NCBI GenBank assembly: GCA_025765595.1 | Contig: JAIVFH010000326.1 | Span: 1-27,947 of the forward strand | Source: Obelidium mucronatum | Taxonomy: Eukaryota > Chytridiomycota > Chytridiomycetes > Chytridiales > Chytriomycetaceae | Direction of reading: 5' to 3' | Length of the DNA stretch: 27,947 nt | Shown: piece by piece, positions 18,468 to 27,947 of the stretch | How positions within the stretch are numbered: position 1 is the first letter of the stretch | How the letters are laid out: each line of letters starts with the position of its first letter | Translations under genes and position numbers: made by a program | The notes under the pieces: generated by a model | What the model was told of the DNA's origin: nothing | Seen by the model: the letters and a program-made list of their open reading frames with translations, nothing else | The model's database searches: none

Positions 18468-19512
18468 TTAATTTATCTTTATCGCTGACGTTTTTCGGCT
18501 CAAGGAAGGCTTCATTGTTCCTGCGGGTGACCCCACCCTCCTCAGTGTTCCGCTTTCCTGCTCCAAACTATGAGATGTCGCAAAGGATCCATTGCCCCGG
18601 TATTCCGCAATCGCCTTTCCCATTCGACCTTCATAAGTTGAAAACAGAGTTAAAAACGCAACTTGAGTCAGAAAAATGAAGGACAAATATGGCATAGTCG
18701 ACGATGGAGCGAAATTGAGCAAAGCAAATACTACGATATTGTAGATCAGTATGAATCCGGCCCTTATAATGTTAAGTTTCGCTATTGTGTCGTACGCGAG
18801 AATGGTTCTTTCAGCAAGTGGTTTTGTCTGAAAAGATCTGCCGCCATCGAGTGGAACTTGATTTACCGAGACATTTGCATTCGCTATTCCTTTTGCAGTG
18901 CGCATGGCTTTATAGAAGAGGTTTAAATTGCTCGCGACAATCAGGACTTCGATGGTGATGTCCAACCAAGTGTATATATTTCCAGATACAACTCCTTGCT
19001 CAAAGAAACCTATTTCAAAAGAAATTGGTTTTGTTGGTATTCCTTTTCGGGGATATTCAATGTGATCACTGTGGTCGGTGGAACGTACATCTCGAAATCT
19101 CGGGGACAAAGAGGTAGCCAGACGCGCCAGTATCCCAGATTCCAATGACAAATCTGACAGCTCCAATTATATAAGCCTGATACCAAAAGAAACGTATCTC
19201 GTTGTTGAGATATGCCACTTCTGCCAACCAACAAAACAAGGTAATAGTGAAAGCCAAATGGTAGAAAAAGTTCATTCCGAGTGTGAGAATATAGCACGAA
19301 GTATCTCCTCCGTTAAGCGGTCCAGGAATAAAGCGAACCATTGCGGCAAACGCGTACATTAAAGTCGCACATACAAGACCCAAAAGTTTCGTGTACCGCA
19401 CACTGGACACTTGAATATGGGTGGCGTTCGAACTTATGTCGAAAATCATTTTTACATGAATCGCAAACCAGAACAGAGCGAGAGTCAACTGTCCGATGAC
19501 AATCGGGTGCAT
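18468..19512 (-). CDS. Orphan seven-helix membrane protein
   Basis: Two exons (19512-19089, 19009-18468) joined across a 79-nt intron (gtacgt...atag) give 321 aa. I do not recognise the family. Seven hydrophobic segments are visible, at about residues 3-23, 40-62, 72-98, 108-130, 154-176, 222-241 and 247-266. A hydrophilic loop lies between helices 5 and 6, and the cytoplasm-like tail is Ser/Arg-rich (SLSRKTSAIKIN). Helix 3 is long and ends FCWLAEVAYL; helix 4 contains FFWYQAYIIGAVRFVIG. The short N-terminus, seven helices and charged Ser-rich tail suggest a receptor-like topology, but there is no DRY or NPxxY motif, and helix 7 (MPYLSFIFLTQVAFLTLF) has no retinal-binding lysine, so it is not a rhodopsin. 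A transporter-like or structural role is equally possible. It is divergent from the glycosyltransferase gene. Confidence 0.8.
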
Positions 19513-19674
19513 TTTGGAAAATGCTATTGTCCAACAACAATTATTAAACTGCCAAATAATCTAATATGGGAAAATTATCCTGGGGGGGATATCCGATTAA
19601 AGAGGATTGAAGAATAAGCTGGTTTCGGCGGGATTTATTATATAAAAAGAGATATTAATAAAAGCAGTTTACAA
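19513..19674. promoter_or_regulatory. Divergent promoter, seven-helix protein / glycosyltransferase
   Basis: 162 bp between two divergent start codons. A good TATA box, TATATAAAAA (19639-19648), lies about 27 bp before the glycosyltransferase ATG and faces it, which implies a very short 5' leader or use of the second Met at 19696. Confidence 0.5.
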
Positions 19675-21333
19675 ATGCTTGTACAATCGGGCAAAATGCA
19701 CCTTCGTCGCCGTGTTCGCATAACGGCTATTTCGGCTGTATTATTATTGGGTGGGATTTACAAACTCAAAGACTTGCTGATAAGCGAGGAGGCAAATGCA
19801 ATTTCTTTGGAAAGGAAGGGTTTAGGCGCGGGTTCTTCTGAAACCGACGAACCCTCAACAGTCAAAGATTTAACCCCGGCAGAGCTTGGACTGACGCAGT
19901 GTATTATTGCCACGAATGGACTGGACGTTTCTTCTCAAACGTCAAATGATGACAGCCAACAGAGACTGTCTATTCCACAATTACTCAAACTATGCCATAC
20001 CGGGAAAGATCTTATGATAACGCGTGATTATGCTCTGTCTGGACCAAAATTAAAGGATATTTATCTGTCAACCTGCTATCCGATTGAAATGAGTGCGGTA
20101 AGTCTTTTCAATTGCCTGGTTATTTTAATTCGCGAGGAATAATATCTTTTTAGAGCCAAGGGGGTAGATCTATGGGGCATTGTTCTGACTTTGTCCAGTA
20201 TATATTTCACTCAGGTATGCGCTTGAACCCTGAATTCGACGATGATACATGGATGCAAAAGATCAAAAACTGCCCACACTCTACCTATTTCCATGCTGCA
20301 TATCCGGTATTTTAAATGGCATTCATTTTGGTCGCGAGATTCTAACCAATGAGCCAAATAGATTGACTTGTTTTTCACCTACAATCCGACAAAAATCCAC
20401 AACATCTGGCTCCCAAACATTGAACAAATGGAGCGCTGGCAATCTTGGCTGCTACCCCAAACTCATGCCATTCTCTGTAAAGTTCGAATCCTTTGCACAG
20501 CTTTGGAAGAGTATATCAAGGAGAACAAAATCAACCCTGCGCCTCCTCTTCGCTTCATGTCCCATAGCACGCCTGACGCGCTGCTCAGCTTTCAAGAAAT
20601 TTTATCAAATAATACTACGCGACCCCCTGTCAAGCAGGATTTCAACAAATTCGTTCATGTTTATGGAAAGAGTTTTTGGAAACATACGGCCGAAGTGATC
20701 AACTGCTTCAAATGGCATGCAGAGTGGCCTCTACTCACAGTTATTGGAAGCAAAGATGCTGCTGCGTGGGGCTTTAGTGAAGACAAGCCGGCGCCAAATA
20801 ATATTCAAGTTTTTTCAACTCTGGAAATCGAAACGCTTAGAGAGTTGCAGTTTCAAGGAGGAATTCATCTCTGTCCTTCAAATAATGAAGGATACGGTCA
20901 TTACATAAATGAAGCGAGAGCTTTGGGTGCTGTTGTGATAACAACAAATCATGCACCAATGAATGAGTTTGTGGAAGATGGTGTGAGCGGGATTTTGGTT
21001 GGACACAATCCCCCATATCGAGAAACTTATCGCCTCATCGAACCGCACTTTTTGCCAAGCGTGAATGTGAAGCCGTTCCATATCTGCGAAGGCGTAAAGC
21101 GTGTCTTGGAAATGACTGAAGCTCAAAGATCTGAAATGGGGCGTAAAGCTCGAGCTGCTTATGAAGAAGAAACGCGATTGATGGAAACCAATTTGGAGGC
21201 CTTGGAAACTGAGACTCTAGAGTGGCTGAATCAGGGCCAACGCGGAATAAAACAATGGAGAGCTGATATGCAGGCTTTAGTTACAGCAATTACGGATGAA
21301 TGCGACATAAAGGGTGATATAATTATTTACTGA
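19675..21333 (+). CDS. Type II membrane glycosyltransferase, GT4-like
   Basis: Three exons (19675-20097, 20154-20306, 20362-21333) give 515 aa. A basic N-terminus (MHLRRRVR) and one hydrophobic helix (ITAISAVLLLGGIYKL) suggest a type II anchor in the ER or Golgi with a luminal catalytic domain. Its C-terminal half has the GT-B nucleotide-sugar site HLCPSNNEGYGHYINEARAL, with the E-x7-E motif (EGYGHYINE) of retaining GT4/GT1-type enzymes, followed by GAVVITTNHAPMNEFVEDG and SGILVG, typical of that fold. The N-terminal half (FFTYNPTKIHNIWLPNIEQ) is poorly conserved. Donor and acceptor sugars cannot be told from sequence. Introns are 56 and 55 nt. The second Met at 19696 is an alternative start. 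The stop is only 22 bp before the next gene's ATG. Confidence 0.85.
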
Positions 21334-21355
21334 TATTATAATAAATACTTCGACG

Positions 21356-21933
21356 ATGAAAGTATTTAACATGACAAAAAGAACAAGGACCTCTGATCAC
21401 ATCAAAACTGATTCAGACTCCCAAACTGATTCCACCAAGCGCGCAAAACTTTCAACCTTAGTTTTGGGAGATAAAATCCCTTTCAATATTCCACTCCTGC
21501 AAACGCACGCAGAAGAGGAATTTTCACTGCACAAGGAGTCTCAAAACTCTGGGCTCATTCTGTTTTCGTGCCCTGGGCAAGCAGAGGGATATCGAGACCA
21601 TATGGCTGAGTTTGTCGCACGAGGATTCAAACCCCTGTGGGTCCATGCTGGTTCTGTCACAGATCTGGAAAGATGGAAAAAGAGACACAAATACTCAGAA
21701 GATGTCGTTCTGGTAAAGTACCAATATTTTTCAGCTTGTTCTCAAAGGCCAAAATGCAATAGGATCCAGAAAATATTATTGCAAACTTATTTGGATACGC
21801 AAAAGAAGGTGGATCTCGTGTGATTCGGTCGTGTATTGTAATAGCCAAAGGGGGCACTGTGGACCATGTTAAGATAAAAGCCCCGACAAAGAATAGTTGG
21901 AGCGAAACTTTGGCAGTTCTGACCAAAGAATGA
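21356..21933 (+). CDS. Dot5/PrxQ-like peroxiredoxin-fold protein lacking the catalytic motif
   Basis: Two exons (21356-21712, 21763-21933) joined across a 50-nt intron give 175 aa; Met at 21371 is an alternative. The layout follows nuclear thiol peroxidase Dot5 and PrxQ: a basic, NLS-like N-terminus (TKRTRTSDH, TKRAKLS), then LGDKIPFNIPLLQTHAEEEF, GLILFSCPGQAEGYRDHMAE, the middle ERWKKRHKYSEDVVLDPENI, and RVIRSCIVIAKGGTVDHVKI. PrxQ enzymes carry YPxxxTPGCTxQAxxFRD around the peroxidatic Cys. Here the strand runs straight from ILFSCPG to QAEGYRD, so the TPGCT loop is missing and only Cys72 lies nearby. The DNA has no intron or frame break there. It therefore may not be a working peroxidase. 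A nuclear location is inferred. Its promoter must lie within the upstream glycosyltransferase gene. It converges on TTI1 with 66 bp between stops. Confidence 0.8.
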
Positions 21934-21999
21934 TGATGATGATGATGTTAACGTTACAATACAACACAACCGCATGTGTTTTTTAATATTCAAAAATCA

Positions 22000-24900
22000 T
22001 CAAAACAGCTGTATACATATAGTTTCCAGACTCCTTGTAAAGACACCACCTCCTCCCATCTTATCCCTAAAAAACTTCGGGAACACCAACTGCTTCAGCT
22101 TCTCACTTCGTTTCGCACCTATAATAACACTTTCAGTATCAGTCACCAAAGTTGATCCAACGGTGAATCGTGAGTTCAGCGTAGCATGAGCTCGAATCCA
22201 AATATCGTTCGCATCCTTGTCACCCACAACTAGGATTACATCCCTAGCCGCTTTCCGCAACTTTTCATGCTGTCTATCTTCAAGAAATGGCCACGCGCAC
22301 TGAGTAACTCTCACAAGCTCCGGGATTTGAAGAACTGGAATAGACGCGACGATATTTGCCAACGTGTCCAAACAATTGACCACAATTCTGAATACAACTG
22401 AATGTTCGTCATTTAAACCTGTTTCGGCGGTCATGACACTCTTGACAAGCGCTGACCGCTTGTTGGGGGTGGTAGAAGGACGGAACGAAAACGTTGCAAG
22501 GACCGTCTCCAGTTTTGGCAGCAGGTCTTGCACAAACCGCTTGCAAATGAATCCTTTAGAAACAGAGGCAAACGCAGAGATCAATAGCAGCGCGTCAAGT
22601 ATCACAAAGTGGTAGGCTGTGTTTCCAAGGAGTCTTATCACGGTGGGCCATAGAACATGAACGAGAGGATTCATAGTATTCGGCTTGTGGACAAGGAGAC
22701 GCACAGATTTGGCGCACAATCGGAGGAGAAGGCTTTGCAAGTGCGGGTCTTTGTCACGGGCAAGAAAGTGTTGAGACTTCGTCAAGATTTTTTGAGCCAT
22801 TTGTTCTGAGGTTGTGAGCTTGGGATTTCCATCGTCTTCGTCCGTATGCGCCTCTTCCATCACCTCTTCATCTGTTTGTAGCTTTTCTTCTGGGGATGAA
22901 GACGTGCTTGTCGATTCAAACGGCTTGGAAGGGTTCCGTTGGAAAACTTCCTCAACTTCTTCGTCTAGCTGCCTATTTCGCATTGCTCGAGCTTCAAATT
23001 TTTTTTGAAAAGCGCTCATATCCTTCGACACGCCACTCTCCTCCAGCTCTGTTACGATGTCTGGAGGTGCCTCCAACCTCAACGGCTGGACACTGCGAAA
23101 AATCTCATCTCCAAGCCCACTCTCATTCAGGAGCACGGTGGTCAACCTCTCCAACGCCACAAAAACAGTCTCTAGCAAGTCAATATTCCCGCTATCGCCA
23201 TCGCCAGAATCTTGATTGAAGTCAATAGCCATCAAAATGTCCTCAAAAGAGTCATCCAAGTAAGGCAGAATCTCCTTCCCGGCAACGTCCAACACCGCGA
23301 CCAAAACTTTTGGCGCATTAGGGAATTCAGCGAGATATCTTAATCTCATACTGAGATCATTGACAATGTAATCAATATTACCAATCAGAAGGGGCTTTAC
23401 ACCACCCGAATAAGAACAAGCATAGGCGATGCTTTGCAACGTATGAGATGCTGTTTGGCTGACCATTCTGTTCGTATCTCCGCACTTTTCAATAACCGGG
23501 TATAGGGCGTCAATTAGAAAAGGTGTGAAATCCGCTCCTAGTCTTGTAGATGCGATAGCAAGGCCGTCGAGGAGAAGACAAGTACAAATAACGTTAGAAT
23601 TGATAGTTTTGATGATCATGCTGCTGTTTCTGGTGTTGCCGCCAGTAGTTGAATCAATCTCCTTATTCTTTTTCGACTTTTGCTGAAGTTTAAATTGCCG
23701 CTGCGTAGTAGGTGCAGGGAGAATAGAAGAGTTCAGATATATCATCACAAGACTTCGAAGAATCAAAGATTGTGACTCATGGGTGTTATGAGAGTGACTT
23801 GGTGGTCCTTGTGGACTTGGGTGACGTAAGCCTGAACAAAATTCGTTCAATAGAAAAATAGCGACAGACTTATTTGATGCGTGCGCAGACGGATCTTCAA
23901 AAAACGCGACGAGGCGGTTAAATATCAGTTGTCCGTTCGCGTATTGGGCCAATAGTTTGAACACACGAGAAACTCCAATCACAACATCATTTGGCTGATT
24001 GGAATCCAAGAATTTCGTCACAGCACCCCACGCAGAGCTTTGTGATTCTTGTCTTTGTGTTGTACTATCACTTCCAAATGAAATCGCGGTTGACTTTCCA
24101 ATATCTCTGTCCTCTATGACCTTCACATTGGAATTCTCAAAAACAACCGTCGTCATAACCGATTCCAAAAAAACATCAACAGCTTCAGTCGTAAAATGAA
24201 ACTCTCGTAAGCGCTCAGCCGTCTCATGATTCTTTCCGGCACAAATTAGGTATCCACAACACAGTCTTAAAAGATCCACCTTCAAGTCCCAGTCAAGTCC
24301 ACTCAACGCGCGTGGGATTTCTTCTCGCATCAGATTGAACAGACATTGTAACATAAGATCGGTAAGTTTCTGCACACGTTGATCGGTTGAATCGATTTCT
24401 GCTCTTTCCAAGTCTTTGGCTGCTATGTCAGCGAATAATTCTAAGCACCTGGTTCGAACTTGCTCCGTCTCGTCTTCAATGAATCCAGCAACACACTGCA
24501 AAAGGCATCGAGTGATGGTCTCGTCGACAGCCAAACGTTCATAACAATTTGCAAGCAACGCCGCTGAATATTCTAGATAAGCAAGACGCACTTTATAGCT
24601 CGGATGTCGTTGCGTCTTTTTCAGTGGAAGTAGGAGCTTTTGAACCACTTGAGCCATTCGGCTGATTGTGTTGTCGTACCAAGTACGCGTACGAATATCT
24701 GTTTGCGACATCGCTGATGAAACTGAACGCCATATCCATTCGTGCATTTAGCGGTTGCAAGTTGTTTCCAAGAGTGATTACCTGGTGACAGTGCTTGTGA
24801 CACGATGGCAGAAAGAAGCTGAAGAGCTTTCACCAAAACACTCGAGGCGATCTTTTCCCCGGCTGAATCAATGAAGACAACTAGGTTTGACACGATTCCC

Positions 24901-25501
24901 GGCAATACTTTCGCAGTGTTTTGGGGGTCCAACAGACCGCAGATGGCGAAAAGTACATCCAAGCAAACGGTCTGGAGCAGCTTATCCTTTGACGGCAAAA
25001 ATGCATCGATAATGCACGTTATTGCGTGGGCATAGTAGGGCACCCATTTTGTCTCCTTCTTGACTGCCACCAGTGCGACCGCTTCGGGGGTGATTAGCCT
25101 CGACTGCTTCAAGACAGCCATGAGCGATTTAATTGCGTCTGTCTTGAATTCATCGGACAGCGGCACTGGCTTTGCGGGCTTGGCAATGAGTGTAGAGGGG
25201 ATGCCCCCGTGTTCAAGTAGAAGCGGTACAGCAATAAGAACATCTTTGAAACTGACGATACAGAAGGAATTAATTCAATGGCTCAAGTCGCTAAATTCAA
25301 TTACAAATACATTTGGAGGGGGACTGGATCCAGCTGACAAAGGACAAGAGCAAGACAACGGACTGCGACTTCTTTCGTCTGTGGCGGAGTCTCTCCAGCT
25401 AAAACATCAAATAAAGGCGATAATAGAGCTGATAAGTGCGTTGGTGCAACTCGGTTAGTTTCGAGAAGCTCGGCAACTTGATTTAGTTTCTGTTTGTCCA
25501 T
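22000..25501 (-). CDS. TTI1: TTI1, HEAT-repeat subunit of the Tel2-Tti1-Tti2 complex
   Basis: Three exons (25501-25311, 25251-24782, 24713-22000) give 1124 aa, close to human TTI1 (1089 aa). The protein is almost wholly alpha-helical HEAT repeats. Diagnostic blocks are RTRTWYDNTISRMAQVVQKL and HPSYKVRLAYLEYSAALLANC near residue 225. Further on are NIDYIVNDLSMRLRYLAEFP, APKVLVAVLDVAGKEILPYL and DDSFEDILMAIDF, and toward the end a WPFLEDRQHEKLRKAARDVI segment. An acidic linker with Ser and Glu runs near residues 620-660. With Tel2 and Tti2 and the R2TP-Hsp90 machinery it stabilises PIKK kinases (mTOR, ATM, ATR, DNA-PK and SMG1 families) in the cytosol and nucleus. The N-terminus (MDKQKLNQVAELLETN) seems about 40 residues short of relatives, and an AG acceptor-like site lies just upstream, so a small first exon may be missing. 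Confidence 0.88.
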
Positions 25502-25698
25502 GATAAAAACCGAATAGGCTGTAAGTCGCCACAAACTGTAATATCAAATATAGCAAATTAAATAATTTATACTCTGAATCTGACAGATATCACAGGTATT
25601 GGATTACAACACGTAAGTTTCTCATTAAGTATTGATATTTGTTGCGGTGAACGGTGTTAAGTAACATCAAATCATAAAATTTACGAAATAAATTATAT
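25502..25698. other. Short AT-rich intergenic gap
   Basis: 197 bp between the TTI1 start and the stop of the minus-strand C2/coiled-coil gene. It must hold the TTI1 promoter and could hold a missed short TTI1 first exon. I found no clear regulatory motif. Confidence 0.5.
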
Positions 25699-27790
25699 TC
25701 ATTTTGTTAACTTAAATATTGGATTGAGTTTTGTTCGCGTTAAGCGGTCTCCATTGTCCTGTGCGTGAAAGAAGTTAACCCCACCTTGTATCACAAAACA
25801 TTTCACATACCTGATTGGGTCTCGACTTCAGATATGAATGCCGCTGGTCTTCTTGACTATCATGCCGTCCTACTGATTTGGAACGTGTCCGAGCTCTCTC
25901 AGAGTTCCTGTCCGACTTTTCCATTTGTGGTTGATGCTTCTCACTACCCCTCAAAATTTCGTATTCATTTGATGACCGATAGCTGTTTTCACTAGCGTTG
26001 GAGATTTTGCTATATCTCGACACATCATCGATTATATGTTCAGGGCTTCTCCTCGCCGAATCTTCCTTTAATGCACCAATGCTGGGAACGGGTCTGGATA
26101 GAGAGTCTTTGGATGCCATCAACAGCTTCTTTTGCATTTGTGCCAGTTGCTTAGCAAATTCTCGAGCATTATTCGACAGTTCCTGTTCCAATGCGACAAT
26201 TCTAGTTTCATTGCTTTCTGCACGCATCAATACTTCATAATAGTCTTCTTCAGAAATTGAATCTTTACATTTCAATCGATGATCAGATTCAGGCACTTCC
26301 TAAAAACAACATTTCGTTTGAACCAAGTTGAAAGGAGTTACTTGGCAATATAACATACTGCAAGCTGCTTCTCCAACTCCGTTACCCGCTTCTTGAGTTC
26401 CAAGTTTTCATCGGAAAGCATTTTTTGAAGGTTGGCTTCCATGTCTTGTGGTTCTTTGGATGTGAGTAAATCAGTGATTTTGCCTGGAATCCAATGAATT
26501 ATCCATTAACCCAATTGCCTTTTAAATCACATATTTGTGGAATTTTTACCTTGCATATTTGCAGGCATCCGTTCCTTTAAATAAGTTCCCAACTTTTCAA
26601 TTACATTCTCTTGCTTTCGAATAGTCTCTCTTGAATCCTGTAGTACATCTTTATCCCGTTGCAACCTCTGCACTAGATTTTGTTGCGCCATATGCGCTTG
26701 CTGCAGCTCCAAATATCTTTTCTCAAAGTCATTGCGTTCCATGAGAATTAAATTGGACGATTCGACGCGTTGTAGGAGATCTTTTGTTTTCGCAAGCTCG
26801 GAGGAAAGTCGATCCGCCATAGAAGTATACCGGCGTTGGAGTTCAGCGTGTGGTATGTCTTGAATATCGATGGTATTGAGGAGTTGGGTTGTTTTCAGTT
26901 CTTTATCGTGTAGTTTTGTTTCAAGGTGTTGGATTTTATCCTTTTTTTTATTTTTTTTTATTTTTATTTTGGAAATGTTAGAGTAATTCATCATTGTTGC
27001 AGAAAATACAGTACTAAATCGTACCTCGAGTTTGGCATTCCGTTCCTTTCCCGCAACAATATCTAACCCAAGCTTTTGAATCGCCAGCGATCTATTTTCA
27101 AGCTCCTGTAGGAGTCTGTCAATCAGTTTCTGACGTTGGGCTACATCGGAATACTTGAATGTGATTTCTCTGAATCAGATATGCTGTGAAACCAAGATTG
27201 GAAATTAAATCAAAGATAAAAATCAAATATTCCTTTACGTGTCGCCTTCTGCCGCCACTGCTGCGGGCCGTCAACTCAGTCCTCCCGTTCCGCTTTGACC
27301 ATTTCAAGAAGCTGCTCAAAACTTCCACGGAAAGCCGCCTGCTTGACGCTTCTCAGATGATCGAGTTAAGCTAGTAGTTTTGGGTTTCAGAGAATCGGGG
27401 TTGATTTGATTCTAATGCCCCCCCCCCCAAAAAGGTTAACTCTCAAAAAAGAGGGATGGTAATGGATAAACTCGACGATCTTTTTTCCGTCTACCCATGT
27501 ATCGGGCACGCGCAAATCCAACGAGCAATAGTATCTCCGCCATACGGGCTTCCGCCATATCCACCACTACCGCCGACGCCAGTGAAAAAACTTTCACTTT
27601 ATCAAAGATTCAAGACTTTCCGTTTTCTCGGCTGCACTGATTATCGAGAAATCTCCAAGAGGGATTATAGAATATCCAATTAAGTCATCAATCACCAGGC
27701 CTTTGGATCCAGATAGAGGCCTGTTTTCCATGATGACTGGATCTCGATAGAATTCAACGACGACACTTGACTCTGCATTAAACAAGAGCT

Positions 27791-27821
<31 letters not shown>

Positions 27822-27947
27822 GGGGGGGAATGAAACGTCGCGCAAAAAAAAGAGGAGTCTCAAACCATATTTATAAAAAACACGAAATGATGATTCCACT
27901 CCGGTTTCGTTGTTTGCGGAGAGCTTAAAGTCATTTGATAATAGTTG
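25699..27947 (-). CDS. C2-domain and coiled-coil protein, 5' end outside the window
   Basis: Partial: the gene runs off the right edge. Exons I support: 27947-27866, 27788 to about 27635, an uncertain middle, about 27168-27025, 26940-26550, 26483-26359, 26299-25811, 25758-25699. The first two hold the second half of a C2 domain: KPEWNHHFVFFINM, SSVVVEFYRDP and DDLIGYSIIPLGDF. A Gly/Tyr-rich stretch follows (GGYGGSPYGGDTIARW, about 27540-27590), then long coiled coil: QRQKLIDRLLQELENRSLAI, QHLETKLHDKELKTTQLL, ELKKRVTELEKQLA. The tail is charged and Ser-rich (SERARTRSKSVGRHDSQED). C2 plus coiled coil recalls CCDC33, but I cannot confirm that. The middle is unsettled: the frame encoding FEQLLEMVKAERED meets a TGA at 27276-27278 and then continues as VDGPQQWRQKAT. 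This is either a missed splice, a sequence error or a disrupted gene. Confidence 0.65.
27418..27433 (+). repeat. Short composite tract, 11 C then 5 A
   Basis: 11 C (27418-27428) run directly into 5 A (27429-27433), then GG, preceded by TTCTAATG. It is the same C-then-A order as the tract at 193-231 and lies in a probable intron of the C2/coiled-coil gene, on the strand opposite to that gene. Confidence 0.8.
27790..27828 (-). repeat. Composite homopolymer tract, 28 C then 11 A, at a 3' splice site
   Basis: On the minus strand 28 C (27828-27801) are followed by 11 A (27800-27790) and then the G of the AG acceptor for the second C2-domain exon (starting at 27788). The tract fills half of the 77-nt intron 27789-27865 and occupies the position normally held by the polypyrimidine tract. 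The preceding flank is TTTCATT. Confidence 0.8.

Noticed and set aside
19066..19103. Unspliced ends of the seven-helix reading frames
   Set aside because: The apparent stop after the fourth helix is intronic. Splicing 19089 to 19009 joins the helices in phase, so the gene is not truncated.
27501..27683. Plus-strand frame with a Pro/Tyr-rich stretch near 27530-27590
   Set aside because: The complementary strand gives the Gly/Tyr-rich segment of the C2/coiled-coil gene, which fits the flanking exons better.
1..27947. Search for tRNA, rRNA, CRISPR arrays, transposons and long direct repeats
   Set aside because: By eye I found no cloverleaf sequences, spaced repeats, transposase or reverse-transcriptase motifs, or long terminal repeats. 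Only homopolymer and microsatellite tracts were found.

Overview
The window is nuclear DNA of a flagellated (zoosporic) fungus, most likely a chytrid-type lineage. Three things point there. The WOPR (Gti1/Pac2) transcription factor is a fungal family. A small homologue of CFAP141, a protein of the inner wall of axonemal doublet microtubules, implies a motile flagellum, which most fungi have lost. A cyclic-nucleotide-gated-type ion channel is also typical of zoosporic fungi. Genes are compact and split by short GT-AG introns (mostly 50-110 nt), the standard genetic code fits, and there is no sign of bacterial operons, tRNA or rRNA genes, CRISPR arrays or intact transposons. All product names come from motif recognition by eye and all gene models were spliced by hand. 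Wherever the whole gene lies inside the window, the joined exons give a length divisible by three.

Layout. 485-12505 is a run of five minus-strand genes: the WOPR regulator, a large CNG/HCN-type channel, the CFAP141 homologue, mitochondrial FAD glycerol-3-phosphate dehydrogenase with a C-terminal EF-hand region, and protein phosphatase methylesterase 1. A 172-bp divergent promoter then leads into two plus-strand genes: mitochondrial porin (VDAC) and mRNA cap guanine-N7 methyltransferase. Next come three minus-strand genes: an F-box protein with plant-type leucine-rich repeats, a patatin-like lipase of the Tgl3/4/5 group, and an orphan seven-helix membrane protein. The last of these is head-to-head with a plus-strand glycosyltransferase, followed only 22 bp later by a Dot5/PrxQ-like peroxiredoxin. 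The window closes with two minus-strand genes: TTI1 (Tel2-Tti1-Tti2 complex) and a C2-domain/coiled-coil protein that runs off the right edge.

The genes are mostly unrelated housekeeping and signalling genes, not a pathway cluster. Themes that recur are mitochondrial glycerol and metabolite flux (GUT2, porin), PP2A/PIKK regulation (PPE1, TTI1) and zoospore biology (CFAP141, CNG channel). The most notable observations are four. The CNG channel pore lacks the GYG filter and lies on a 32-nt exon. The peroxiredoxin-fold protein has lost its catalytic loop. The patatin lipase has an altered nucleophile elbow. Introns are loaded with extreme homopolymers, including composite C-run/A-run tracts that sit directly at 3' splice sites.
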